A stretch of 64,000 nt of DNA from Marinobacter sp. ANT_B65 (GCF_002407605.1 NZ_NXGV01000001.1:383142-447141); one strand, 5' to 3'; counted from the first letter of the stretch, positions 18,858 through 28,201 are shown. Made by a program: numbers and translations. The notes: generated from the letters alone by a model not told the origin.

Positions 18858-20108
18858 TCAGAACGCCCAGCCCAGGCTGGCGGAAGCACCAACCTGATAC
18901 ATTTCCAGGCTGATTGTCTGGTCTGGAGCCAGCGGGTTGGTGCCGGTAACGGTTTTTGCCGGTGAGAAGAAGGCCATTCCCGACAGTTCCAGGTTCTCGC
19001 TGAACCCGTGGGTAAAACCGCCTGTGAAGTGCCATTCCTGAACACCCGGGGCAAGGATGTTGAGCAAAACATCCTCGCTGGAGATCGGGCTTTCTCCGTA
19101 GCTGACTCCAGCTCTCCAGGCGTGGTCAGGAGACTGTTGCCACTGCCATCCCAGCTTTACGATGGTCATGTCGTCCCAGCCGAACCCGGCACCTTGGTCT
19201 GTTCCCAGAGATCCGGGTGTGATGGGCATTACAGGGTTGCCGACACTGTTGATTTCACTGTATCGGATATGCTGGATATCCAGCAGGATCCAGTGATTCT
19301 GAATACCTGACCAGGCAATGCCGGCATTGAACATTTGTGGAATGTCGAAATCACCCTGCTCGGCGAACAGTCCCTGGTACTTGTCGAACTCTCCCATTTC
19401 CACGATGTTACGCCAGCTGATGCCGCCACGAAGTGTGTCTGTGATTTCACCCTGCCAGCCGATCTGGTAGCCATAACCCCAGGCATCATCGGTGCCGTTG
19501 CCTGAAAGGGCGCTGGCATCGGACGAAAATGGAGCAAAGCTTTGCAGGCCCTCAGCAGAAAAACGCTGGTAGGCAATGATCGGCGAAATGCCGATGGCCT
19601 GATTGTCAGCAAACTCCCAGGCCACAGTTGGAGCTATGAACAATTGTTCAAGGTTAACGCCGGCGCGGCCACCATAGAAGGTGCCGCCGTTATCGCCGGA
19701 ATAATCTGTGTTCATGCCCCCGTTGGCAAACACGGAAACACCGAAGGCAGTTGTGTCCGAGAGTTCACGGTTAAAACCGAAGTGGGGGATGAGAAAGCCG
19801 TTCTTGCTGCTTTCATAAGTGCCTGGCTGAAGAGAAAACGCGGGCGGCGGCGACAGGGGGCCATCAACTGAATATTCTCTCCTTGGAGAAAATACCTCGA
19901 TGCCACCGTCAATCCGGTTGCCCACAAAAACCATACCTGCCGGGTTGGTAGCTGCAGCCATGCTGTCCTGGGATAAAGCTGAACCCGCACCCGCCATGCC
20001 CATGCTGATGGTGCCGTAACCGTGGCTCAGGTAGCCATTGGTTGCCAGTGCGGTGGTTGGAGCGAGTGTGGCGAGAGCGAATACTCCCAGAGCCAGATTG
20101 ATGCGCAT
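18858..20108 (-). CDS. FadL/OmpP1/TodX family outer membrane transporter
   Basis: 416 residues with a signal peptide (cleaved after about residue 22, PTTALA) and the FadL N-terminal hatch signature NGYLSHGYGTISMGMAGAGSAL (read from residue 24 on), including SQDSMAAATNPAGM. The C-terminus ends in aromatic residue F (ASLGWAF), as beta-barrel proteins do. FadL-type channels import hydrophobic compounds such as long-chain fatty acids; in Marinobacter a role in hydrocarbon uptake is possible. Single gene, convergent with lpoB. Confidence 0.92.
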   Translation of the reverse strand: MRINLALGVFALATLAPTTALATNGYLSHGYGTISMGMAGAGSALSQDSMAAATNPAGMVFVGNRIDGGIEVFSPRREYSVDGPLSPPPAFSLQPGTYESSKNGFLIPHFGFNRELSDTTAFGVSVFANGGMNTDYSGDNGGTFYGGRAGVNLEQLFIAPTVAWEFADNQAIGISPIIAYQRFSAEGLQSFAPFSSDASALSGNGTDDAWGYGYQIGWQGEITDTLRGGISWRNIVEMGEFDKYQGLFAEQGDFDIPQMFNAGIAWSGIQNHWILLDIQHIRYSEINSVGNPVMPITPGSLGTDQGAGFGWDDMTIVKLGWQWQQSPDHAWRAGVSYGESPISSEDVLLNILAPGVQEWHFTGGFTHGFSENLELSGMAFFSPAKTVTGTNPLAPDQTISLEMYQVGASASLGWAF

Positions 20109-20304
20109 GTAAAACCCATTCAGTTAAGCGTCATATCGTTGATAGCTGTCTTTTTACAGGTCTTTGGTTATAAGAGGAAGTAACAAATATCCATATGGTT
20201 ATATTGAGTGCGTCGCCTCGCAAAAAGCTGTTAATCAGTCATACTTGGCGTATATCGGATATCTAACTGATAATCTGAACAAAACAGGAACAACAGGATC
20301 TAAA

Positions 20305-21639
20305 GTGGCTTCCTTCCAATTCAAAGAGCGGCTTCAGGCTGCAGAAACCTGGATTCTTGCAAACCCGAACCCGCCAAAGACCTGGCCCTGGACCTGGCTT
20401 TACAAGGTAGGGCGCTCCGCATACGCACTGATGCGTGACGTGATCAGTGGGCAGCTGACCCTGCATGCCATGAGCCTGGTTTACACCACGTTGCTCAGTA
20501 TTGTGCCTTTGCTGGCACTGAGTTTCTCAGTACTGAAAGCTCTGGGTGTTCACCAGCGCATGGAACCTTTTCTGTTCCAGTTCTTCCAGCCCATGGGCCC
20601 GGAAGGCGTTGAAATGGCCGAACGTATCCTTGGCTTTGTGGACAATATGAAAGTGGGGGTTCTGGGCTCGGTAGGCCTGGCTTTACTGGTTTACACCGTG
20701 GTTTCGCTGGTACAGAAAATCGAGCGGTCGTTCAACATGATCTGGCGGGTGCCGGAGATGCGTTCAGTCGCTCAGAGGTTCAGTAACTATCTGAGCGTTA
20801 TCATGGTCGGGCCACTGCTGATGGTGTCGGCCATTGGTGCCAGCGCGACGATATTTTCATCGTCCTTTGTTCAGGCTCTCATAGCCATAGAGCCATTCGG
20901 GTCACTGATTCTGGTGGCGAGTCGTTTTACACCCTTTTTTCTCGTGGTAGGTGCCTTCACCTTCGTTTATGTGTTCATGCCCAACACCCGGGTGAAACTG
21001 AGGTATGCCTTTATTGGCGGCCTGGTTGCCGGCGTTTCATGGCAGGCAGGTGGAATGCTGTTCGCGTCTTTTGTGGCGGGTTCAGCCAAGTACGCCGCCA
21101 TTTATTCCAGTTTTGCGATTGGTATTATCATGCTGATCTGGATCTACCTGAACTGGATGATTCTTCTTCTGGGCGCAAGCCTGGCGTTCTACCTGCAAAA
21201 CCCTGGCGCGGTGGCTAAGCGCACCCATGTTCAGTTGGCCCCGGAGCTGCAGGAAAAAGTTGCTTTGGCTATGGTCTGGCTGGTGGCACGTCCCTTCAGT
21301 GAAGGCGCGAAAGCACCACAGCAGGAAGCTCTGGAGCAGGCGTTGCGGGTGCCAGGTGAAGTTACACGGGGTGTCAGTGACAAGTTGATTCGGGCGGGCC
21401 TGCTTTCACTGGCAGGCAAGCAGGGCGATCAGCTTGTGCCGGGGCGCTCTCTGGATCTTATTACGATAGGTGATGTGCTTCAGGCGGTGCGCCGCGATGA
21501 GGACCGGGTTGTTGACAGGTTGCCTCCCGTGTTTCCTGCCGAGTTGCTGGAGGGAGATCGCAAGAACGAACTTACGACCTTCGCGAGACTCCTTAAAGGC
21601 AGCCCGGACTCAGAGGTCAGCTCCGGGCTCCCTCGCTGA
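20305..21639 (+). CDS. YihY/UPF0761 family inner membrane protein
   Basis: 444 residues from the GTG at 20305 (preceded by AACAGGA); an in-frame ATG 141 bases upstream would add a polar, unconserved tail. Family motifs: LTLHAMSLVYTTLLSIVPLLAL, GLALLVYTVVSLVQKIERSFN and FAIGIIMLIWIYLNWMILLLGA (all membrane segments; described here in short by their first residues L, G and F). The C-terminal 130 residues are soluble and winged-helix-like. YihY proteins were once annotated as ribonuclease BN in error; they are membrane proteins of uncertain function. Confidence 0.88.
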   Translation: MASFQFKERLQAAETWILANPNPPKTWPWTWLYKVGRSAYALMRDVISGQLTLHAMSLVYTTLLSIVPLLALSFSVLKALGVHQRMEPFLFQFFQPMGPEGVEMAERILGFVDNMKVGVLGSVGLALLVYTVVSLVQKIERSFNMIWRVPEMRSVAQRFSNYLSVIMVGPLLMVSAIGASATIFSSSFVQALIAIEPFGSLILVASRFTPFFLVVGAFTFVYVFMPNTRVKLRYAFIGGLVAGVSWQAGGMLFASFVAGSAKYAAIYSSFAIGIIMLIWIYLNWMILLLGASLAFYLQNPGAVAKRTHVQLAPELQEKVALAMVWLVARPFSEGAKAPQQEALEQALRVPGEVTRGVSDKLIRAGLLSLAGKQGDQLVPGRSLDLITIGDVLQAVRRDEDRVVDRLPPVFPAELLEGDRKNELTTFARLLKGSPDSEVSSGLPR

Positions 21640-22657
21640 GAACAGCTTTCAGAGCTTTACGTACATGGTCGATCTGTTCCTGGGTCAGGTGGACGATTTT
21701 AGCAATATCTTCCTCAGGCAGATTTCTCTGGTGAGCGTGGCGTAATACTTCACGGGTGCCAATAACCATGCCGTCACTCAGGGTTGTCTGCACCTGATCC
21801 GGGGCGGGGCGCTCTGCTTCCATTAGATAAGCGTGGTACTTGGGAGGCAGGTTCCACTCACTTGCGATCAGCTGGCAGGCCATCCACTGATATCGTGTGA
21901 GTGCCTTGGTAATCAGCGTAGTGTCAGGGTCGCCAGTACCACGCTGGGCCCGGCAAATGTGCTGAAGTTCCCTGCTGATTGTTATGTAGGACAGTGCCGG
22001 CAGTAACCCGGTAGTAAAGAGTGCGCTTGTGTCCTCTTTACGGAGTTTGCCTATAAACTCGGCAGCACGGGCGCAAGTGAGACCCCAGCGCCAGGCTCGC
22101 TGTGCAAACAATGCCTCCCGGCTGTTACGCGCGGCCATCATCGGGCGCATAACCGCGGCAGCAATCACACTCCGGATGCCATTCATTCCGAGAACAAATA
22201 CGGCCTGGTCGACGGACTCAATAGTATGTTCACCAGTCCGGAAATAGGGGCTGTTGGCAACCTGCAGAATCTGGTCCGTCAGCGCGGGGTCGCCAAGAAT
22301 AATTTCAGTCAGCTTCTGGCGGTCAGCCCCTTCATCAGAGAGTACTCTCATCAGCATGGGCAGTGTCATGGGCCGCCTGGGGACTTCTTCCATGGTGTTG
22401 TTTATAAGACGGGAATGCAGCTCATCAAGAGCAGTGCTCGATGAAGGCCGCTCCGTGTTCAGTTTGGAAGGCTCAGTATCCAGAAGCCAGCAGAAAAGGT
22501 TTTCTTCAAGCTGCAGTGTCAGGGTCTGTGCAACGTCTGGAGTTTCGCCTGGCTCTGAAGTTTTCGCAGGATTGAATAACCTCGCCTCAGAAACCGGAGG
22601 AGGAGATGGTTTTTCTGTTTTGAAAAAGCCTGTAATCCAGGAAAAGAAACCTGGCAT
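21617..22657 (-). CDS. HDOD-domain protein
   Basis: 346 residues. The HDOD core begins around residue 97 (LPMLMRVLSDEGADRQKLTE) and runs through ILGDPALTDQILQVANSPYF, SVDQAVFVLGMNGIRSVI and RAWRWGLTCARAAEFIG. HDOD proteins are HD-like but lack phosphohydrolase residues and act in signalling, chemotaxis or cell-cycle control. The N-terminal 90 residues are Pro/Ser-rich and unconserved. The 3' end overlaps the convergent YihY gene by 23 bases. Confidence 0.9.
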   Translation of the reverse strand: MPGFFSWITGFFKTEKPSPPPVSEARLFNPAKTSEPGETPDVAQTLTLQLEENLFCWLLDTEPSKLNTERPSSSTALDELHSRLINNTMEEVPRRPMTLPMLMRVLSDEGADRQKLTEIILGDPALTDQILQVANSPYFRTGEHTIESVDQAVFVLGMNGIRSVIAAAVMRPMMAARNSREALFAQRAWRWGLTCARAAEFIGKLRKEDTSALFTTGLLPALSYITISRELQHICRAQRGTGDPDTTLITKALTRYQWMACQLIASEWNLPPKYHAYLMEAERPAPDQVQTTLSDGMVIGTREVLRHAHQRNLPEEDIAKIVHLTQEQIDHVRKALKAVLSEGARS

Positions 22658-22768
22658 CCGTTGCCTCCGGGTCAGCCAGTCGTGAAAAGGTACGTGTCCA
22701 CGAAAACTTTAGTATAGATGTCCGCCGCAGGCTTGCACAGACTAAACCGGCTGCGGCCAGTAAACTAT

Positions 22769-23998
22769 TCAGAACAGTGCGCCGCCGAATACGAAGACGA
22801 GCTGGCAGACACCTGCCGCAAACCCCAGAGTTGCGCCAACCAGGATCAGCTTGACCTCATCTTCCTGAAAACAGGGGCGAAGCAGTTCCTGGAACTCTTC
22901 GGAAGAAAGCGCAACCATGCGCTCCACCATAATAGACTCAACAGCGCGGGCACGATCTGTCTCAAACACCGGGCTATTAAAGGAGGTTTTTGACAGTGCT
23001 ACGGCCTTCTCCCCAACCTGATTCTTGAGTGCGGCAAAACCGGCCGGGCCAATGGCTACCTGGGTAAGCGCTTTACCTATGCCGGCAGTTTCATCTACGA
23101 GCGGTTTGATGTGTTTTCTTACCATGCTACGGGCGCGCTCACCTTCAGGGCCTTCCAGTATGGCGCTGATGATATTGCCCACCGTGAGGATTTCATGGGT
23201 CACTATGTGACAGAAAGATTCCGCAACTTCAGGTTGCCGCTTCAGAAACAGGCCCTGAATGCAGAAGCTTCCGATTTTTTTGGGGTGCAGGGGGCGGAAG
23301 ATAACGTTCAGCGCAATCCAGTTGGTTGCCCAGCCAACCAGGAGGCCGAAGACAGGCAGTACCCACCAGTTCTGATAAAAGTACCAGGCAGCCATTTGAA
23401 TCAGACCAAACAGGAAGCCGAAGTAGAAGCCGGAATTCACGATAAAGCGGAACTCGGCTTCGCCGCATTCCAGGAAAATCCGGTTCAGCAGCTGTTTGTC
23501 GGCGGCGAGACGTTCAATCACCATGCCTTTGATATCAAGAAGGTCTTCAACGTTGTCCGCGATGTCGTCAATCAGGTTGTCGACCAGTCTTGGCGTGGAT
23601 TTCCGTACCCGTTCGTAGATCAGCCTCCGGCCGGAGGCCGGGAGATTTTCCCATAATGTTGGATGCTCTTTGAGCATCAGTTCGTCGACGTATTCTTCTA
23701 TACGAGGGTCGACAGAGTAGACGATGTGGGTAGCGAGGACCTTGGGGTCAATCTGCTGGAAGATTTCCCGTACGGTGCCGATCTTTGAGATGGTCGCATC
23801 CACGCTGATAGCGGCCATCTTGCTGGCCTTGGAGGGAATAATACCCTGCCAGCCCAGCAAAGGAGGCTTGCCTACGAACTCCAGAGGGTAGAAGGTCATT
23901 TTGATGGCAAGCCAGTTGGTGGTCCAGCCAATGAATGCGGCAATAACGGGGATGCTGAGGTATTGCCAGAATTCCGGGTTGGAGAGCAGATCGGTCAT
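22769..23998 (-). CDS. DUF445 family membrane protein
   Basis: 409 residues. The N-terminus has FIGWTTNWLAIKMTFYPLEFVGKPP, and a matching motif recurs as GWATNWIALNVIFRPLHPKKIG in the second half; this duplicated 'GWxTNWxAxxMxFxP' signature defines DUF445 (YheB-like). One membrane span is at the N-terminus, two in the middle and one at the C-terminus. The ATG at 23998 overlaps the stop of rsmE by three bases (ATGA), so it is coupled to it. Function unknown. Confidence 0.88.
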   Translation of the reverse strand: MTDLLSNPEFWQYLSIPVIAAFIGWTTNWLAIKMTFYPLEFVGKPPLLGWQGIIPSKASKMAAISVDATISKIGTVREIFQQIDPKVLATHIVYSVDPRIEEYVDELMLKEHPTLWENLPASGRRLIYERVRKSTPRLVDNLIDDIADNVEDLLDIKGMVIERLAADKQLLNRIFLECGEAEFRFIVNSGFYFGFLFGLIQMAAWYFYQNWWVLPVFGLLVGWATNWIALNVIFRPLHPKKIGSFCIQGLFLKRQPEVAESFCHIVTHEILTVGNIISAILEGPEGERARSMVRKHIKPLVDETAGIGKALTQVAIGPAGFAALKNQVGEKAVALSKTSFNSPVFETDRARAVESIMVERMVALSSEEFQELLRPCFQEDEVKLILVGATLGFAAGVCQLVFVFGGALF

Positions 23999-24735
23999 TC
24001 CCGGCTCCCGATATCTCCCCACAACCACTGGCAAAGAGCCAGCGTGGCTACCGGTGCGGTTTCAGTTCTCAGCACTCTTGGGCCCAGAGCGACAGGCATG
24101 AACCCCTCCTTCTCCGCGCGGGCAATTTCCTCTGCAGTGAGGCCGCCTTCGGGCCCAATCATCAGTGCGACATGTGCCGGTTTGTCCATGGACGCCAGCG
24201 ACTGTTCAGTGCGGTGATGCAGGACGAGGCGCAGGTCGCAGTCACGGCTGTGCCCAAACCACTGTTCCAGGTTCATAACCGGCATGACCTCAGGTACCCG
24301 TGCCCGGCCGCACTGTTCTGCGGCGCTCACTGCAATGGATTGCCAGTGGCGCAGACGCTTGTCTTCACGGTCACCCTTGAGTTTTACCTCACAGCGTTCA
24401 GTGGTTAGCGGCACTATGCACGATACGCCCATCTCCACAGCTTTCTGAATGGCGTAATCCATACGATCACCCTTGGAGAGCGTCTGGCCAAGGGTGACCT
24501 GTAAGGGGGATTCCGTGTGCTTGGCTTCAGGTGCTCCTACAAGAACTTCTACGCGCTTCTTGCCCGCTTCGGTGATTGTGGCCGGGTAATCCTGACCGTC
24601 GCCGTTGAACAGCTTCAGTGCCTGTCCGGGCTGCATGCGCAATACGCGGCCAACATGCTGGGCTGCGTTTTCATCCAGATCTGCGTGGTTTCCTTCGCTC
24701 AGTGGCGAATCGGTATAAATTCTGGGGATGCGCAT
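23995..24735 (-). CDS. rsmE: 16S rRNA (uracil(1498)-N(3))-methyltransferase RsmE
   Basis: 246 residues of the SPOUT superfamily. The N-terminal PUA-like part contains HVGRVLRMQPGQALKLFNGDG (about 27-47), and the C-terminal knot contains LMIGPEGGLTAEEIARAE and LGPRVLRTETAPVA, the SAM-binding RsmE signatures. It methylates U1498 of 16S rRNA in the decoding region. It sits 15 bases downstream of bioA and overlaps DUF445, so these three form a probable operon on this strand. Confidence 0.95.
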   Translation of the reverse strand: MRIPRIYTDSPLSEGNHADLDENAAQHVGRVLRMQPGQALKLFNGDGQDYPATITEAGKKRVEVLVGAPEAKHTESPLQVTLGQTLSKGDRMDYAIQKAVEMGVSCIVPLTTERCEVKLKGDREDKRLRHWQSIAVSAAEQCGRARVPEVMPVMNLEQWFGHSRDCDLRLVLHHRTEQSLASMDKPAHVALMIGPEGGLTAEEIARAEKEGFMPVALGPRVLRTETAPVATLALCQWLWGDIGSRE

Positions 24736-24750
24736 GCGTGTTTACCTTGA

Positions 24751-26100
24751 TCAGTCCCTAACAGCGATGTTGATACCTTCTGTCGCGACCTGGGCCAGAT
24801 GACGAATCTGGTCTTCGGTGATGACGTAAGGTGGCATGAAGTAAACCACATTACCCAGGGGTCTAAGCAAGGCCTCCCGGGTCAGAGAATGCTGATAGAC
24901 CCGAACTCCACGACGCTCCTGCCAGGGAAAGGGGGTTTTGGACGCCTTGTCTTTGACCATTTCCACCGCGAGGGTCATGCCGTGCTGGCGGATATCCCCC
25001 ACGTTGGGGTGGTCGGCAAGGTGAGCGACGGATTCGGCCAGGCAGGCCGAGAGCCGGCGATTGTTCTCGATGACATTGTCATCCCGGAAGATGTCGAGAG
25101 TCGCCAGTGCGACAGCACAACCTATCGGGTTGCCAGTGTAACTATGGCTGTGCAGAAAGGCCTTCAGGGTTTCGTAGTCATCGTAAAAAGCGTTATAAAC
25201 CTCGTTGGTGGTAAGCACCACTGACAGCGGCAGGTAGCCTGCCGTCAGGCCTTTGGACAGGCACATGAAGTCTGGTGTGATGCCGGACTGCTCGCAGGCA
25301 AACAGAGTGCCTGTACGGCCAAACCCGACGGCAATTTCGTCTGCAATCAGATGCACACCGTAGCGATCACAGGCCTGGCGCAGTTTTGTGTGGTAAACCG
25401 GATGGTGCATGCGCATGCCACCCGCGCACTGGATCAGTGGTTCTACCACAACGGCACAGATTTCTTCGTGTTTCTCTGCCAGCAGCTTTTCCATAGCCTC
25501 AAACTGACGCAGGGCATAGGCCTCGTCGGTTTCACCTTCTTCCTTGTTGTAAGCATCCGGAGAGGGTGCGGTGAGAACTTCCATCAATAAGGGCTGATAG
25601 GTTTCCTTGTACAAAGCCACGTCGCCCAGTGCCAGAGCACCCAGAGTTTCTCCGTGGTAACTGTTGCTCAGGTTTACGAAGTTCTTTTTGCCGGGGTATC
25701 CCTGATTCCTCCAGTAGTGGAAGCTCATTTTCAGCGCAGCTTCAATCGCCGACGAGCCATTGTCGGCGTAGAAGCACTTGTTCAGACCTTCAGGGGTTAC
25801 TTCGATGAGCCGCTCAGACAGATTTACCACAGGCTCGTGGGTAAAACCCGCCAGAATGACGTGCTCCAGCTCGCCGATCTGCTTCTGGATTGCTGCATTG
25901 ATTCTGGGATTGGCGTGGCCGAACAGATTGACCCACCAGGAGCTGACCGCATCGATGTACCTGTTATTTTCAAAATCCTCCAGCCAGACGCCTTTGCCTC
26001 GTCTGATCGGAACCAGAGGCAGGGTTTCGTGGTCTTTCATCTGGGTACAGGGATGCCATACGGATTTCAGGCCGCGGGCGACAAGGTCAGCATTGCGCAT
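24751..26100 (-). CDS. bioA: Adenosylmethionine-8-amino-7-oxononanoate aminotransferase BioA
   Basis: 449-residue class III PLP aminotransferase that converts KAPA to DAPA in biotin synthesis using SAM as amino donor. Visible features: WHPCTQMKDHE near the N-terminus, DAVSSWWVNLFGHANP, YADNGSSAIEAALKM, the metal/PLP Asp in LIADEIAVGFGRTGTLFA, and the Schiff-base lysine in CLSKGLTAGYLPLS. A BirA-type operator lies 46-77 bases upstream of the start codon. bioBFCD are not in the window, so the biotin genes are split in this genome. Confidence 0.96.
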   Translation of the reverse strand: MRNADLVARGLKSVWHPCTQMKDHETLPLVPIRRGKGVWLEDFENNRYIDAVSSWWVNLFGHANPRINAAIQKQIGELEHVILAGFTHEPVVNLSERLIEVTPEGLNKCFYADNGSSAIEAALKMSFHYWRNQGYPGKKNFVNLSNSYHGETLGALALGDVALYKETYQPLLMEVLTAPSPDAYNKEEGETDEAYALRQFEAMEKLLAEKHEEICAVVVEPLIQCAGGMRMHHPVYHTKLRQACDRYGVHLIADEIAVGFGRTGTLFACEQSGITPDFMCLSKGLTAGYLPLSVVLTTNEVYNAFYDDYETLKAFLHSHSYTGNPIGCAVALATLDIFRDDNVIENNRRLSACLAESVAHLADHPNVGDIRQHGMTLAVEMVKDKASKTPFPWQERRGVRVYQHSLTREALLRPLGNVVYFMPPYVITEDQIRHLAQVATEGINIAVRD

Positions 26101-26145
26101 GGTGGGGCTCCGGTAAGACGATGGTTCTGCAATGAATAAATCTGG

Positions 26146-26177
26146 CTGTTAACCTTTTTGGATATTACAGTTAACAG
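26146..26177 (-). promoter_or_regulatory. BirA (biotin repressor) operator upstream of bioA
   Basis: Two inverted half-sites, CTGTTAACC (26146-26154) and AGTTAACAG (26169-26177), are separated by 14 bases. This is close to the known BirA consensus of half-sites TTGTTAACC and GGTTAACAA spaced by 14-16 bases. It lies just upstream of bioA, which is where such an operator would be expected. The match to the consensus is direct; the binding is inferred. Confidence 0.82.
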
Positions 26178-26358
26178 CGGTATGTGGCTATGGGTTCTGC
26201 TTCGGTGGCTATCAGGAACTGATACTCCACCGGTAGTCTCTGTGCCCGTAGCGGCACTGTTCGTATCTGCCGGAGCTATTACAGACACACTACAGAAATG
26301 CTACATAAGTTTTGTTTATTTATGCGTATCGTTTAGTCGTTAAGTATACATTGCCCGA

Positions 26359-26384
26359 AAATCGCGAATAGCTATGCGCGATTT
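26359..26384. promoter_or_regulatory. Inverted repeat in the promoter region of the TRAP binding-protein gene
   Basis: Perfect 8-base arms, AAATCGCG and CGCGATTT, with a 10-base centre, 40 bases before the start codon at 26425. It could be an operator or a structured leader. No regulator is recognisable from it. Confidence 0.4.
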
Positions 26385-26424
26385 GACTAAAAAATAAACA
26401 AAAAGATGAGCAGGCAGGTCGTAT

Positions 26425-27558
26425 ATGTATCCCGTTAAAGTTGGAAAACTAAGTGTGCTCGTTGTTTTTCTGTTGATGGCAGTTCTGCTCGCCGGCTGCA
26501 ATGATGTCAGCCCCAAAGCCGCCGCAGTAGAAGCTCCCGCCCCTGAACCAAAGGTTTACAAACTGCGTCTGGCCCAGACCTGGGCTGAGAACGCCCCTGT
26601 TTTTGCCGAGACCACCGCCAATCTGGCGCAGATGGTAAACCAGCTGTCAGATGGTCAGCTACAAATCGAAGTGGTTTCAGCTGATCAGCACAAGAAGCCT
26701 TTCGGCGTTTTCGATATGGTGAAATCCGGCGAGTACGATATGGGGCACTCAGCCTCTTATTACTGGAAAGACGTCGATTTCAATATGTTGTTTTTCACCA
26801 CGGTTCCCTTCGGAATGCTGCCCCAGGAGCAGTACGCGTGGTTTTACCATGGTGGAGGGTTGGAACTGACGCAGAAGGTGTACAGTAAACACAACATGCT
26901 GTCGTTCCCTGGAGGAAACACCGGCAATCAGATGGGAGGCTGGTTCCGAAAGGAAATTAATACACTTGAGGATCTCAAGGGGTTAAGGATGCGGGTTCCG
27001 GGCTTTGCAGGGGCAGTTCTGCAGGAGCTTGGAGTAGAACCCATTAACTTGCCGCCGGGCGAATTATACCAGGCCATGAATGAAGGGCGCATCGATGCCC
27101 TTGAATGGGTTGGGCCTTCTCTGGATCTGGGTATGCGGTTCCATGAAATCGCCCGTTTTTATTATACGGGCTGGCATGAGCCCGCCACCGAATTGCAGTT
27201 CCTGATCAATCAGGACAGCTGGAAGCGTCTACCTGAGCGGCTTCAGCAGGTGCTTCAGATTGCCATGCGTACGTCAGCATACGATATGTATATACAATCA
27301 ACGTACGAGAGCGCTCAGAACTGGTCGACCATCCAGGTTGAGTATCCCGGCGTTCAGATTCGTACGTTTTCTCCCGAGATTCTCCAGGCGTTGTATGACG
27401 TGACTGAGGAGCAGTTGAAAGCCCGGGCCAACGAAGACCCGCTTGCCAGAGAGGTATTGGATTCACAGTCCAGATTCCTGTGGAAAGCACGTCGCTGGAC
27501 CCGGATATCAGATCAGGCTTACCTGAACAGCCATCCCCGTGGCGGGCTACGTAAGTAA
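26425..27558 (+). CDS. TRAP-type transporter substrate-binding lipoprotein (DctP family)
   Basis: 377 residues with a lipoprotein signal (lipobox LLAGC, Cys at about residue 25) and the DctP fold: LRLAQTWAENAPVFAE near 47, LEDLKGLRMRVPGFAG and VEPINLPPGELYQAMNEGRIDALEWVGP, which resemble the ligand-binding helix and hinge of TRAP periplasmic proteins. Binding-protein genes of this type usually sit beside dctQ and dctM membrane genes, but none is present here. It may be an orphan receptor that works with a transporter elsewhere or a sensor. The ligand is unknown; the family often binds dicarboxylates, sialic acid or 2-oxoacids. Confidence 0.85.
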   Translation: MYPVKVGKLSVLVVFLLMAVLLAGCNDVSPKAAAVEAPAPEPKVYKLRLAQTWAENAPVFAETTANLAQMVNQLSDGQLQIEVVSADQHKKPFGVFDMVKSGEYDMGHSASYYWKDVDFNMLFFTTVPFGMLPQEQYAWFYHGGGLELTQKVYSKHNMLSFPGGNTGNQMGGWFRKEINTLEDLKGLRMRVPGFAGAVLQELGVEPINLPPGELYQAMNEGRIDALEWVGPSLDLGMRFHEIARFYYTGWHEPATELQFLINQDSWKRLPERLQQVLQIAMRTSAYDMYIQSTYESAQNWSTIQVEYPGVQIRTFSPEILQALYDVTEEQLKARANEDPLAREVLDSQSRFLWKARRWTRISDQAYLNSHPRGGLRK

Positions 27559-27584
27559 ATGAAGTAATGCCTCGGCCAGCTCCC

Positions 27585-27706
27585 GAACATGCCAGTCTGT
27601 GGGTACTGAACGCGGCTATTGAAGCCGCGCGGGTCGGGAGTATGGCCGAGGATTTACCGTTATTGCAGATGAAGTCAGACTGCTGTCAGTCGTCTCAGGA
27701 TATAGT
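27585..27706 (+). pseudogene. Relic of a methyl-accepting chemotaxis protein signalling domain
   Basis: One frame reads EHASLWVLNAAIEAARVG, which matches the hairpin tip of chemoreceptors (typically EQTNLLALNAAIEAARAG). After the Gly the frame changes by one base and continues EYGRGFTVIADEVRLLS, matching the conserved GRGFAVVADEVRxLA. A single base deletion around 27637 therefore breaks the gene, and neither the membrane part nor the rest of the signalling domain is present. The relic lies nine codons after the TRAP binding protein. Confidence 0.75.
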
Positions 27707-27724
27707 TAGGGCCAGACTCGCTTG

Positions 27725-27747
27725 TCTGGTTCACAATGTGAACCAGA
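27725..27747. repeat. Perfect inverted repeat downstream of the chemoreceptor relic
   Basis: Arms TCTGGTTCAC and GTGAACCAGA (10 of 10 pairs) flank a 3-base centre. The left arm can also pair with CCAGAC at 27712-27717. There is no T-run on either side, so it is not a standard rho-independent terminator. It may be a regulator site, a recombination site or a transcription end without a U tract. Confidence 0.5.
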
Positions 27748-28201
27748 TGACTTTGTCAAAGTGTACAGGCGGTATAAGATATATGTATCACTGCCGGAGC
27801 CTGAGTTGGTGATTCATTGGCACCTAACTCCAAACCCAAGCACTCCTCGCACCCGCGCGTGATTGTAGCCGGTTCTGCCTCTGTAATGATTAATTGCATG
27901 CCCACAGCTGTGGCCGGTAGCAAGATTTCCTGTAGTGGTGTGACTATTGGCTCGGGGTTAGTGGGTATTGGTAATTGATATTTCGTCGTTACATACTGAT
28001 CGAAAATACAAGCTCCGAAGGTAAAAAAAGACAGGGGTTTGACTGTGTTGGCTTTCGGCGCGGCGCCAACCTCAAGATTAATAGGCTGCCAGAATACATG
28101 CTTTCCTAGAAAGGGCGTATGAGATACGGTTGAACCCTATTATTCACGCTATCGAGTAGTGTTTTGGTTATCTACGTGTAAGAAAAAGGACTCCCGCACC
28201 T
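27748..28201. other. Intergenic stretch without a convincing gene
   Basis: No reading frame here has a credible start, codon usage or similarity. The segment is less GC-rich toward the right. An inverted repeat-like GGCGCGGCGCC lies around 28058. The last 40 bases contain AAAAAGGACT ahead of the GTG start of the HipA-like gene. Confidence 0.5.

Noticed and set aside
20164..20304. Longer N-terminus for the YihY protein from an upstream ATG
   Set aside because: The added 47 residues are not family-like, while the GTG at 20305 has a ribosome site and gives the normal start.
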